Of a stretch of DNA of 64,000 nucleotides, positions 32,201 through 40,487 are shown one piece after another. Under the pieces are notes generated by a model. The model searched no databases and was not told the DNA's origin. It saw nothing but the letters and a program-made list of their open reading frames with translations. How positions within the stretch are numbered: position 1 is the first letter of the stretch; each line of letters starts with the position of its first letter. The position numbers were made by a program, and so were the translations under genes. The stretch is from Sebaldella termitidis ATCC 33386 (lineage in GTDB: Bacteria; Fusobacteriota; Fusobacteriia; Fusobacteriales; Leptotrichiaceae): NCBI RefSeq assembly GCF_000024405.1, contig NC_013517.1, positions 2,945,989 through 3,009,988 of the forward strand. Direction: 5' to 3'.

Positions 32201-33760
32201 TTATGAATTATTTTTCTTTGCTGCTATTTTATTCGCAAGCGATGTTATCACAAATGCAGATCCTGCTGATATGATCATACTTATCGCAAACCCTGCTACA
32301 TTATTTGACATAATCGGTGCGAAAATTGACGGCACATAAGCTGTTCCTCTGAGATCGTACATTCCTACCACAATTCCCCCGAGACATCCGGAAATCATTG
32401 CACCTGCCATTACAAGCTTATCCGAAAACATAAACGGATATGAAGCTTCTACAAATGTCCCAAAAAAGACATTTATTAAAAGTCCCGGCGTTGCTATTGC
32501 TCTGTCACTTTTTTGTCTGGGGAATATTATATTTGCGAGCATTATTCCTGCTGAAACCATTACTAGACCTGTCATATCTATCGCTCCAAGGAAGCTTGTT
32601 CCTGTTTTCTCCATTTCTAGCAGTACTATAGGCAGTATTGCAGCGTGATATACTCCCCCTATTATTGCCGGCCAGATCAAAAGACCTGCGATTCCTCCTG
32701 CTAAAACAGGACTGATATTCAGCGCCATTTCTATAACCGCTCTTAAACCGTCCCCAAGCCACAGTGCTATCGGAGCTATGAAATAATAAACTACCAGTCC
32801 CGAAGCAAGTCCGGAAATTCCTCCTGCTACTATATTTGCAGTCGTAGCGGGAAAATTATAACTAAAGCACAGTTTTATCATATAAAAGCATAATATTCCA
32901 GCAAGAATTCCGCCTATCATACCTCCGATTATTCCGCCGTTTACTGATAAAACACCTGCTACTATACCGGAAACTATCCCTACCTCATCAAGACCGGAAA
33001 CCTGCTTTGCCGCTAAAGCTGCAATAATTACAGGAAGTGCTTTTATTAAAATATCAAATATCTCACTAAGCCCCTTCAAAAACGGAAGTTTGCTTGCTGC
33101 GAGCACTAAAGCCATTGTAATGAATCCGGGAATTGCCGCCATCATTACGCCTCTTATATTTATTCTGGAAAATACTCCCTTATCCTCCATTACTCCGTCT
33201 CTTTTCCCCGAACCTATTACTGGAGAATATTTTATTTTCCAAAATTTACTTAATGATGTTACAGCTGCTACTGCCCTTGTTCTGTTCGTCGTCCCCGTTG
33301 TTCCAGAAGACGATATTACATTAGCGCCCATTGCACTTATTGTTGCCATTGATGTTCCGCCTGTTCCCACTATAGGAATCTTTTTTTCAGCTGCAGCCAG
33401 AATAGCACTATTGTTTATTCCGTCAGGGTCACAGCTCATCACTATCAACCCGTCAATTATCCCATCTTTTATTTTTTCTGCCAGTTTTTTATCATATTCC
33501 AATGCGTCTTTATTTATTTCAGGAAGTTTCTTCTCTTCACTGGATAATAAAACACCGTTTTCCAAATAAAATAAACTAGCTAAAACATTATCATTTTTAT
33601 TATCCATAGAAGTCTTAGCCCCTACGAATTCTACATCCTCCAGATTCATGCCTGCTGAATCCAGCTGTACTTTTATTTCCTCAATCATTTTTTCAGGATC
33701 TTTTCCGCCGAGGTTATATAAATTTCCTCCGCTGCTTCCTACCACAGCTATTCTTTTCAT
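32201..33760 (-). CDS. EIIC-like membrane transporter with unusual N-terminal domain
   Basis: The 519-residue protein has two parts. Residues 1-170 are soluble: VVGSSGGNLYNLGG at the start, then SCDPDGINNSAILAAAEKK and VGTGGTSMATISAMG, which look like a Rossmann-type sensing or binding domain. Residues 200-510 hold about ten membrane helices with glycine-rich loops (SGIVAGVLSVNGGIIGGMIGG, FFGTFVEASYPFMF) resembling the fructose-family PTS EIIC. No EIIB P-loop cysteine (CPTGIAHT-like) or EIIA histidine motif is visible. It is first in an operon with the TIM-barrel gene and has LacI-type operators upstream. Confidence 0.75.
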   Translation of the reverse strand: MKRIAVVGSSGGNLYNLGGKDPEKMIEEIKVQLDSAGMNLEDVEFVGAKTSMDNKNDNVLASLFYLENGVLLSSEEKKLPEINKDALEYDKKLAEKIKDGIIDGLIVMSCDPDGINNSAILAAAEKKIPIVGTGGTSMATISAMGANVISSSGTTGTTNRTRAVAAVTSLSKFWKIKYSPVIGSGKRDGVMEDKGVFSRINIRGVMMAAIPGFITMALVLAASKLPFLKGLSEIFDILIKALPVIIAALAAKQVSGLDEVGIVSGIVAGVLSVNGGIIGGMIGGILAGILCFYMIKLCFSYNFPATTANIVAGGISGLASGLVVYYFIAPIALWLGDGLRAVIEMALNISPVLAGGIAGLLIWPAIIGGVYHAAILPIVLLEMEKTGTSFLGAIDMTGLVMVSAGIMLANIIFPRQKSDRAIATPGLLINVFFGTFVEASYPFMFSDKLVMAGAMISGCLGGIVVGMYDLRGTAYVPSIFAPIMSNNVAGFAISMIISAGSAFVITSLANKIAAKKNNS

Positions 33761-33780
33761 CTCTTTTCCTCCATAATTTT

Positions 33781-33796
33781 ATGATATCGTTGTCAT
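33781..33796. promoter_or_regulatory. LacI-type operator O1 at the transporter gene
   Basis: ATGATATCGTTGTCAT matches the other two operators at 13 of 16 positions. It lies 21-36 bp upstream of the transporter ATG, where it would block the promoter or early elongation. Confidence 0.8.
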
Positions 33797-34069
33797 AATT
33801 AATAATAAAAATTTATCAGAATTTTTCCGTATTCTCCTTTCCTGAAAATATTTTTTATCTTGGAGTACTAATTTATCTGCATATATTTTCTAATATAAAA
33901 TACTATAAAACTAATTTTTTTCTAAAACTTATCATTTTTATATTTACTATTTTGATAAAAAGGATAAAGTATAAATGTCTTAACATCATGTATAGTTCTT
34001 CTCAGTAAATATGTTAAAACATTATTCTGCCGGCATTTAAAATTAATATCAGTTTTATTTTTAAAACCT
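33797..34069. other. AT-rich leader between operators
   Basis: No open frame or RNA structure stands out between O1 and O2. If transcription starts at O2, this would be a long 5' untranslated region of the transporter mRNA. Confidence 0.4.
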
Positions 34070-34085
34070 TTGACATCGTTGTCAA
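34070..34085. promoter_or_regulatory. LacI-type operator O2 with possible promoter
   Basis: TTGACATCGTTGTCAA is a palindrome except for its two central bases. It lies 24 bp beyond the lacI-like stop codon. On the minus strand its TTGACA half could serve as a -35, followed after 16 bp by TAAAAA. Centre-to-centre distance to O1 is 289 bp. Confidence 0.85.
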
Positions 34086-34109
34086 AAATTTAAAAAACAA
34101 AATTGTAAC

Positions 34110-35099
34110 TTATTTTACGCTGCTTCTTATTACAAGTCTTGTTTTTACTCTTATCTCTTCTTTTTTTAAAGTATTCTGTATGTTTGAAAAATAATCAAAA
34201 ATAGCTTCTGACATCTTAAAATAATTCTGTTCAATAGTTGTAAGACTTGGATGATAAAATTCCGAAGTGGGTATATTATCAAAACCCATTACTGACACAT
34301 CTTCTGGCACATTTATCCCTTCTTCCTGAAGAGCTTTATAAACACCAAGGACTTTTTCATCTCCTGAAACAAAGAAAGCTTTTGGAACATTTTTGGATTT
34401 TATTCTTTTTTTTGTATATTCATAAGCATCTCTTATATGGGCTATTCCATACTTTACCTTTAATTTCTTTAATTCTGTATTTTTATTTTCATATGCTTTT
34501 ATAGCACCCTTTTCACGCTCAAGATTAGTAGGAGACTTATTTCCAAGAAGAAGCTCTACAATATCACAGCCTCTTGCCAAAAGATACTCTGTTCCCTCCA
34601 TCATTGCGGCATAATCATCATTTGTCACATAAGAACTGCTTTCATCATATGCCTTATCAAATATAATATATGGAACATCGCTTGCTTTCAGCAATGCTAC
34701 CCTTGGATCATCTTTCTTTTCATAAAACACTACTACTCCGTCTAGAAAACCTATTGAAGAATTTAACATTGAAATTTTTTCTATATCCTCGGCATTTGAA
34801 TATGTTTCCATGAGCAGTGTATATCCCATTTTATTCCCGCGCTCTACAAGTTCGTTTATCAAAATTTCTATCCATTGGGGAACCGGTAAATTTTTATTTT
34901 TTAATATGGAAACCAGAATATTTTTTTGTACTTTTTTTCTGAGACTTTGTGCATATATATTTGGTTTATAATTAGTCTCTTTTATTGTTTTCAGTACTTT
35001 TTCCTTTGTTTCAGGGGTAACGTGTTCTTCGTTATTAATTACCCGTGACACTGTTTTTGCAGATACTCCGGCTATTTTTGCAAGTTCTTTTATTGTCAT
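34110..35099 (-). CDS. LacI-family transcriptional regulator
   Basis: The 329-residue repressor has the LacI helix-turn-helix and hinge at the N-terminus (TIKELAKIAGVSAKTVSRVIN, then YKPNIYAQSLR) and a sugar-binding-protein-like effector domain (VMGFDNIPTSEFYHPSLTTIEQNYFKM). The start is set at the ATG at 35099, with GGGAGAG upstream; a GTG at 35102 directly precedes it. It probably represses itself and the downstream transporter and TIM-barrel genes through three matching operators. The effector is likely a sugar or a derivative. Confidence 0.93.
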   Translation of the reverse strand: MTIKELAKIAGVSAKTVSRVINNEEHVTPETKEKVLKTIKETNYKPNIYAQSLRKKVQKNILVSILKNKNLPVPQWIEILINELVERGNKMGYTLLMETYSNAEDIEKISMLNSSIGFLDGVVVFYEKKDDPRVALLKASDVPYIIFDKAYDESSSYVTNDDYAAMMEGTEYLLARGCDIVELLLGNKSPTNLEREKGAIKAYENKNTELKKLKVKYGIAHIRDAYEYTKKRIKSKNVPKAFFVSGDEKVLGVYKALQEEGINVPEDVSVMGFDNIPTSEFYHPSLTTIEQNYFKMSEAIFDYFSNIQNTLKKEEIRVKTRLVIRSSVK

Positions 35100-35129
35100 C
35101 ACACTCTCCCATATTCTTTTTCTTTCTTA

Positions 35130-35171
35130 AACTAAGTTTACCACATTTTTTTCAATTGTCAACGATATCAA
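35130..35171 (-). promoter_or_regulatory. Operator O3 and promoter of the lacI-like gene
   Basis: O3 (35156-35171) reads TTGATATCGTTGACAA on the minus strand. Its TTGACA half serves as a -35, followed after 16 bp by TAAACT as -10. Binding there would give autoregulation. Confidence 0.8.
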
Positions 35172-35370
35172 TTAAAATAAAATTATTTTTTCAAAACTTA
35201 ATAACATCTTACACAGTAAAATCAATGGCATATATTTAACTATTTATATCAAAAAAAATATTTTTTTAATTTTTTACTACTTTAATATTTATTTCAATTT
35301 CTAATTGTATTTATCCTTATAGTGGAAATTCTAATTTAGCTGATTGGAGAAAAAGAGAATAATAAAAAAA

Positions 35371-35401
35371 CAGGTTTTATCATAATAACAGATAAATCCT
35401 G
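35371..35401 (-). terminator. Terminator of the VanZ-like gene
   Basis: Minus-strand CAGGATTTATC and GATAAAACCTG form a stem followed by TTTTTTT. Confidence 0.8.
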
Positions 35402-35414
35402 AATTTATTATACT

Positions 35415-35855
35415 TTATACAGACTGATTAAGTAATTTGCCCTGTTTCTTATCTGAAATTCTGTGTCTGTATATAAAAAACAAAGCTATTCCTGTCGCGG
35501 CCAGCATGTATAAAATATCCAGAATATCAAAAGTTCCCGGAACGAACCAAAGCTGTCCGATTTCTGTAAGAACACTTCCTATACACGGAATCATAATTAA
35601 GAAAATATTTTTTAAATAAAAACTCAGAAACATTGTAAATGAATAAACCCATAAGCAGTCCGGCAGTGAAAACAGTACACTCTCCGGTATGTATTTTCTA
35701 TAGTAAAAAGTATACTCTCTTAATGAAGAGATAAGCTTATCCAGCTTGAAAAATTCAAACCATCTGAACATAAGAAGAGTATCACTTCTAAATAAAACAT
35801 ATATTACACCGCCAATAAATATTGTTAATATCACATGTATAAAAAATCTCTTCAT
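35415..35855 (-). CDS. VanZ-like membrane protein
   Basis: The 146-residue protein has four hydrophobic segments (about residues 7-25, 60-80, 83-102 and 108-128). VanZ-like residues lie in the last two helices: TEIGQLWFVPGTFDILDILYMLAA, with the conserved Glu, Gln and Asp positions of that family. VanZ homologues lie in the cytoplasmic membrane and their role is unclear; some raise teicoplanin resistance. AGGAG precedes the ATG. It is monocistronic. Confidence 0.7.
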   Translation of the reverse strand: MKRFFIHVILTIFIGGVIYVLFRSDTLLMFRWFEFFKLDKLISSLREYTFYYRKYIPESVLFSLPDCLWVYSFTMFLSFYLKNIFLIMIPCIGSVLTEIGQLWFVPGTFDILDILYMLAATGIALFFIYRHRISDKKQGKLLNQSV

Positions 35856-36154
35856 TTATAAACTCCTGTCTATAATAAATATATAATCCTATCCTGTATG
35901 GCTTTCCTGCACCTAGCTTATTAAAATTTTTTAAAATATATTTATTTTTTCAATACTTTTTGTAGATTATACAAGATATTTTCATAATTGTAAATTTTAA
36001 TTTCTATATTATTTTGAATATTTCCTAAGCTCTTTATCATATTTTTCTCTCTTTAAAAATTGCTTTATGTGTATTACTGCCGTCTTTTCATTTTTAACTT
36101 TCATAATTTATTCTCTAATTTTCATCACATAAAAAAACTAGTTTATAACAAAAA
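35856..36154. other. AT-rich spacer with a 31-codon frame
   Basis: The one open frame of note is minus-strand 36009-36104 (starts MKVKNEKTAVIH, basic and helical). It has no convincing ribosome binding site, so it may be a chance frame or the tail of a lost gene. Nothing else is visible. Confidence 0.35.
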
Positions 36155-36176
36155 GCAGGACTGTTCTTAGTCCTGC
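36155..36176 (-). terminator. Terminator overlapping the end of the 36.2-kb gene
   Basis: GCAGGACT and AGTCCTGC form a perfect 8-bp stem followed on the minus strand by TTTTTG. The gene's stop codon lies within the hairpin. Confidence 0.8.
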
Positions 36177-36610
36177 ATTTTTGTCTGTGATTCTAAGTAC
36201 GGTTCTATCCCCGTTAAATATCTTTTAGCATCTTCTTTTACATAATAACACCCATGAAATAAATTTACTTTTCCACGCAGTTTTTTCTTCAACTTTTGAT
36301 ATTTTATATTATTTACTCTGTACATTCCTTGTAGGGAAACTACTTTTCCTACATTACTTTTGGAATTATCAAATACTTTTTCTAATAATTCTTCTGAATT
36401 TTTTTCCTTTAATATAACATTTAAATATACATCATTAAAATCATATCCTATACTGCCTGCATTTATTAATTTCTCGTATGCCTCTTCTGCTGTTATATTA
36501 GAATTGACTAACTCTTCTCTGGATTTATTCCAAACTTCAAAATTAATATTTGAAAGTCCGGCTTGAAAAAATATTACTATACTTGCTAAAATTAACAACT
36601 TTCTTTTCAT
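36167..36610 (-). CDS. Secreted protein of unknown function
   Basis: The 147-residue protein begins with a signal peptide (MKRKLLILASIVIFFQAGLS). The mature part includes a helical segment (SREELVNSNITAEEAYEKLI) and a basic C-terminal region with a lone Cys near VNLFHGCYYVKEDAKRYL. The start is set at 36610 because AGGAGGAATTA lies before it; the longer frame from 36643 reads through that site. I recognise no family. Confidence 0.7.
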   Translation of the reverse strand: MKRKLLILASIVIFFQAGLSNINFEVWNKSREELVNSNITAEEAYEKLINAGSIGYDFNDVYLNVILKEKNSEELLEKVFDNSKSNVGKVVSLQGMYRVNNIKYQKLKKKLRGKVNLFHGCYYVKEDAKRYLTGIEPYLESQTKMQD

Positions 36611-36684
36611 TAATTCCTCCTGAAATAATTTTTTTATTATCAAGCTTCTTCTGTTAAATCATATATTTCAACACCAATTCATTT

Positions 36685-37089
36685 TTAAAAATTTACAATC
36701 CGGGGAGCATTTCCAGAACGGTCATAAAATTTTGCGGTTCCTCCTGATAATTTGAAAATTTTTAAAATACGATTATCTGCTGTTTGAAAACGCTTTTTTA
36801 AAACCTGATTATTTGAAATAATCATTTCTTTAGTTGCCATATCTTCTGCAAAGACTGCCTCAGCGTTTATTTGTATCCATGATTGCTGGTCAATCATGGC
36901 TGTAAAAGATATAAAAGGATTTTTTTGCAGATCTCTAAAAAGACTGGTTTCTGTGGAAGTACTAAAAAATAAAATTCCGTTATCTTCCATTGCTAATGCA
37001 ATCGGCCTGTTGTTTGGTCTGTTTTTATCGTCAACTGTTGCTGCGAAAATTACAGGGCTGTTTTTCAATACATTTATTATATTTTCCAT
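36685..37089 (-). CDS. Pyridoxamine-5'-phosphate-oxidase-like flavin protein
   Basis: The 134-residue split-barrel protein has the PNPOx-like pattern VFAATVDDKNRPNNRPIALAMEDNGILFFSTSTE, with a later FISFTAMIDQQSWIQINAEAVFAED strand pair. Such small proteins bind FMN or F420-like flavins, and most are uncharacterised. AAGGAG precedes the ATG. It is monocistronic and cytoplasmic. Confidence 0.85.
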   Translation of the reverse strand: MENIINVLKNSPVIFAATVDDKNRPNNRPIALAMEDNGILFFSTSTETSLFRDLQKNPFISFTAMIDQQSWIQINAEAVFAEDMATKEMIISNNQVLKKRFQTADNRILKIFKLSGGTAKFYDRSGNAPRIVNF

Positions 37090-37254
37090 TTATTACTCCT
37101 TCTCACATTATTTTTTTATAAAATAAGTATAACATAAATTAACAGCATAAAAAATAAAATCGCAAAAACCTTGGATATTAAATGAATAAATTAAATGAAA
37201 ATTGATCTTAGCTGCCTGCTATAATAATTTCATTTATTTTCCAAAATTAAAAAC

Positions 37255-37275
37255 AAGACCATTAATAATGGTCTT
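37255..37275 (-). terminator. Terminator of the DKNYY gene
   Basis: AAGACCATTA and TAATGGTCTT form a perfect stem with a one-base loop, followed on the minus strand by GTTTTTAA. Confidence 0.85.
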
Positions 37276-37278
37276 ACT

Positions 37279-37659
37279 CTAAAATCTTTCTCTTAATTCA
37301 TATTGTTTTCCTTTATCCTCTAAGATATATCCCGAAGAACCACATCCGTATCCTAAAAATACTTTAAAAGGTGGCTTTATCTCTTTTACTATCTTAAAAG
37401 TCTTAGCATCTATACCTTCCAGCAATTCTCCTTTATAGTATACATTATCTTTATCTTTACCTAATAAACTGTAATTTACTGCTTCTATCACTTCAAATGT
37501 ATCATAGTCAGCATTAACTTCTTTTTTGATTACACCGGTGTCTCCAAAATAATAAACTTTGTTATTTTCCTTCAAATATCCTCTATATTTGCAATTCAGG
37601 CTAAAACTTAGCTGACCGATCGAAAACAATATTAAAATAATTAAAAACTTACTTTTCAT
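37279..37659 (-). CDS. Secreted DKNYY-repeat protein
   Basis: The 126-residue protein has a signal peptide (MKSKFLIILILFSIGQLSFS) and a DKNYY-type repeat: LLGKDKDNVYYKGELLEGID near residue 70, with a weaker upstream copy around NNKVYYFGDTG. DKNYY domains occur in envelope-associated proteins of Fusobacteria and Bacteroidetes and have no known function. The start at 37659 is chosen for its GAGGAGA ribosome binding site. A CGCGSSG-like turn (YGCGSSGYIL) lies near the C-terminus. Confidence 0.75.
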   Translation of the reverse strand: MKSKFLIILILFSIGQLSFSLNCKYRGYLKENNKVYYFGDTGVIKKEVNADYDTFEVIEAVNYSLLGKDKDNVYYKGELLEGIDAKTFKIVKEIKPPFKVFLGYGCGSSGYILEDKGKQYELRERF

Positions 37660-38176
37660 TATTATCTCCTCAAACAATTTTTTTATTATAGAATATTTTT
37701 AATAAAACTATTTATATCTGGTCTTATTTGAAATAACTTATTTTTAATATCTTTTCTGTATTATTATTATACCTTATATATATTACTGATTCAAGAGCGA
37801 ATATTCATTTTATAATAAAAAATGTTATTTGTACTCAGAGAATACAGCTTTATTATAATTTTCACTACTTTTATTTGAAAAATCTAAATTATGAATTATA
37901 ACCTATGTTTTATTATTTAATATTATGTGTTTTAACTCCTAAAAAAATCCTTGTAATCATAATTCAATAAAGTTTTTTAGTATAAAAGTTTCTCTATCAA
38001 TGAATGAGCAAAAAAACAATCAACATAAGACGAAAGCTTTAATTGAATTAGTTTTTTGAACATATTAAATTTTTTGCTCTTATAAGAGCCTCCTTTTATT
38101 TTACTATTATACCATTCTAAAAAAGTTATGTTCCATTGAATTTGGTATTTCTTTTTTAAAAAGAGGAAATAAAAAA
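37660..38176. other. Non-coding accessory stretch with a coding-like fragment
   Basis: No full gene is visible. On the minus strand 37977-38157 stays open without an early start codon and reads like a protein C-terminus (QIQWNITFLEWYNSKIKGG, then FNMFKKLIQLKL). It may be the end of a deleted gene, perhaps of the mobile element whose start remains at 38.4-38.6 kb. This is uncertain. Confidence 0.3.
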
Positions 38177-38202
38177 GTAGCAGTATAATATAATACTACT
38201 AC
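38177..38202 (-). terminator. Hairpin terminator between remnants
   Basis: GTAG-C-AGTAT and ATACT-A-CTAC arms pair with one internal mismatch and are followed on the minus strand by TTTTTTATTT. Confidence 0.6.
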
Positions 38203-38422
38203 AAAAATTAATTGAAGAATATTCAAAAAATAAAAAATTTTTATTATATTCCTAGCACATTGTCAATAATAACATTTAATCTTTTTCAAAAATATATATT
38301 TTTTATAGGAAATAATTGATATTTTTATAAGAATTGACAGGAAAATAAAGGCTTTACTAGAAGTATCAAACTGCTTAGTACTTTAAACCTTATTCTCAAT
38401 TTCTCTTTTTCAATTGGATATT

Positions 38423-38578
38423 CTAAAGATCCAGTTTACTTCTATTTTCTTTGGAAGAACCACTATTCTCATATTTTTCACTATTTTTTCCATTTTGATA
38501 TAACTGGACTATTTGCTTTTTAAAAACTAACTTATTTATTCTACCTAGTTTAATGTAACCTATCCAGTCATAATCTTT
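38423..38578 (-). pseudogene. IS3-family transposase orfA remnant
   Basis: A minus-strand frame without a start codon reads GRINKLVFKKQIVQLYQNGK near its N-terminus, the typical beginning of an IS3-type OrfA helix-turn-helix. It ends at a stop at 38423. Downstream, another frame gives LQ..KKRN and KVLSSLILL, as in the OrfA leucine-zipper end. No terminal inverted repeats are recognisable. It is a decayed element between the lipoprotein gene and the DKNYY gene. Confidence 0.55.
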
Positions 38579-38593
38579 TTTGCTTCAAGACTT

Positions 38594-39694
38594 TTAGAGT
38601 GGTTTATAATATATCTCTTTAATTGATTGTTCTTTAAAAAATAATCCAAATAATTCGTCTGAATCTATAGTCAAATAAAAGCATCTTTTAAAACTGCTTG
38701 GTTTATCATTTATATAATCATAAACTACAGCCTCATAGTGATCTGAAACATAACCGGAAACATTTGATTGTAAATTAAAAATTATATTATTACCGATAAT
38801 ATGAATCTTATCATCATATAATACAGCTGTCGGCTTAGGAGTGAAAATCTCTTTTATGCTTATTTGAAAAGAATCAAACCCTATAATTCCTACTCCATCA
38901 GTATTGTCATTTTTTTTATAATATAAAGCAAAAATATTTTTCTGAGATTCATAATCAGCTGAATAAACTAACAGAACATTATCTGGTAAATCTTTTTTTG
39001 CAATAACTTTTTTAGCCTTTAGATCATATGCCTCAAGTATTACATTATTATCTGTTAAATAAGATATAGTTAATATTGAATCCCTTATTTGAAAATATGT
39101 AATACTTTGGTTTAATGGAAAAGATTTATTAGTAAATAAATACTCAATGACAACTTCTTTTGTCTTATCTTCCATATTATAAGATAAGATTTGAGATTTT
39201 TTTTCTTGATCATTTGGTACAATATAATATATTTTTGTTTTATCTATTCCAAGATTTCTTAATTGAAAGTTTTTCTCTTCCATTTTTATTTCATTTGTAT
39301 AAATTACTGAAATTTCTTTTGTTTTTCTATCATATACTTTTAATTGATTTATTTTCGTTTTCTTTGTTGTTTCATGAAATTCAAACCAAGCTACATAATA
39401 CTCATTTGATACAATATCAGTAATTTGTACATTTTGATCTGCAGTATACACTGTTTCTAAATTCTCTAATGAATCATTTATTGCTATTTTCGAATAATCT
39501 TTACTGTAATTAGAAATAAGCACTGTATAGTCTTTTTTATTTGGTATAATTTGTGACGGAAGATTTTTTTCATCATTAAATGTAATAATTTCTTTAGAAT
39601 TTTTTTGTATTTTTGTTCCTTTCATATTTTTTTCTGAATTTCCACAAGATATATAAGCAAAATTTAAAATTAATAACATAATAAATATTTTCAT
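38594..39694 (-). CDS. Lipoprotein with beta-propeller-like repeats
   Basis: The 366-residue protein has a lipoprotein signal (ILNFAYISCGNSEK, lipidated Cys near residue 17). The mature part contains several spaced strands with polar turns (VLISNYSKDYSKIAI, YYVAWFEFHETTKKT, IYYIVPNDQEKKS, ILTISYLTDNNVILEAYDLKAKK), resembling the repeats of a beta-propeller. It should sit on the periplasmic face of a membrane. The start at 39694 follows AAAGGAG. I do not recognise the exact family. It borders an IS3 remnant. Confidence 0.7.
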   Translation of the reverse strand: MKIFIMLLILNFAYISCGNSEKNMKGTKIQKNSKEIITFNDEKNLPSQIIPNKKDYTVLISNYSKDYSKIAINDSLENLETVYTADQNVQITDIVSNEYYVAWFEFHETTKKTKINQLKVYDRKTKEISVIYTNEIKMEEKNFQLRNLGIDKTKIYYIVPNDQEKKSQILSYNMEDKTKEVVIEYLFTNKSFPLNQSITYFQIRDSILTISYLTDNNVILEAYDLKAKKVIAKKDLPDNVLLVYSADYESQKNIFALYYKKNDNTDGVGIIGFDSFQISIKEIFTPKPTAVLYDDKIHIIGNNIIFNLQSNVSGYVSDHYEAVVYDYINDKPSSFKRCFYLTIDSDELFGLFFKEQSIKEIYYKPL

Positions 39695-39888
39695 ATCCAC
39701 TCCTTTAATAGCCCTGTACTTCCTCTCAATAGTTTTTTTTATTTTCTCTAAAATATATAGTGTCTTAACACTACTCTATTTTCATCATTATACATAAAAT
39801 TATTTTCCTATTCAAATCTAGTTCTTCTTATGTACCTCCTAATTTTTCTATTATAACATGCATATGAAATTTATGAGAAGCTTAAAAT

Positions 39889-39909
39889 AAAAGACCCTCT
39901 GAGGCTCTT
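39889..39909 (-). terminator. Terminator of the 60-residue gene
   Basis: Minus-strand AGAGCCTC and GAGGGTCT pair (one mismatch) and are followed by TTTTATTTT. Confidence 0.6.
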
Positions 39910-39979
39910 AAAATATTGTCACAGCACTTTCTCTGCTGAATTACTTACTCTAATGATATTATATATAGTTTGGATTATA

Positions 39980-40162
39980 TTAATTATGATAAACAATAAC
40001 TACAGAATTTCCGACAACAATAATATGATCAATTATATATTTATATTCCAGCAATCGAACAAGTTGTTTTCCTGCTTCCTCAGAAGTAACTGTCACTGAA
40101 TAGTAACCTGAGTAACTTATTATATTGAATATTAAAAATAATAAAAAAATGTTTTTTTTCAT
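39980..40162 (-). CDS. Small exported protein of unknown function
   Basis: The 60-residue protein has a signal peptide-like start (MKKNIFLLFLIFNIISYSGYY). A short mature part follows with VTVTSEEAGKQLVRLLEYKYI and a hydrophobic strand IIVVGNSVVIVY. TAGGAGG precedes the ATG and a terminator follows, so it is probably expressed. I recognise no family. Confidence 0.6.
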   Translation of the reverse strand: MKKNIFLLFLIFNIISYSGYYSVTVTSEEAGKQLVRLLEYKYIIDHIIVVGNSVVIVYHN

Positions 40163-40422
40163 AATACCTCCTAATTCTTTATTATTATTTTATACCATAA
40201 TCGTGGCATCTTTGTGAAGGTCAAAAAGCTTAATCACTCAGGTTCGAGATATTTTATTTTTTCAAAAAAATGTCAAAACTCCAGAAATAAAACATAACAA
40301 ACTATATAAAAAATTCTAACGGCATGGATATATCAAAGAGTCTCAGACATAGAAATACAAGGATTTCTTTTAATACATATTAATATGTAATAAAAAAATG
40401 AAAGAAAATACTGTGAATTTAT
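40163..40422. other. Intergenic stretch between divergent genes
   Basis: On the minus strand TTGACC at about 40215-40220, a 17-bp spacer and ATTATG could be the promoter of the 60-residue gene. The rest is AT-rich and closed. Confidence 0.4.
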
Positions 40423-40451
40423 TTGAAAAAAAATAAATTATGAATTATAAT
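40423..40451 (+). promoter_or_regulatory. Promoter of the epimerase-like gene
   Basis: TTGAAA (40423-40428), a 17-bp spacer and TATAAT (40446-40451) form a near-consensus sigma-70 promoter 36 bp upstream of the TTG start codon. Confidence 0.8.
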
Positions 40452-40487
40452 CATTATATATAAAACCATAGAAAGGGATGATGTCTT

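Noticed and set aside
33090-33569. 159-codon plus-strand frame opposite the transporter gene
   Set aside because: It is a shadow of the minus-strand gene, without a ribosome binding site or domain signal.
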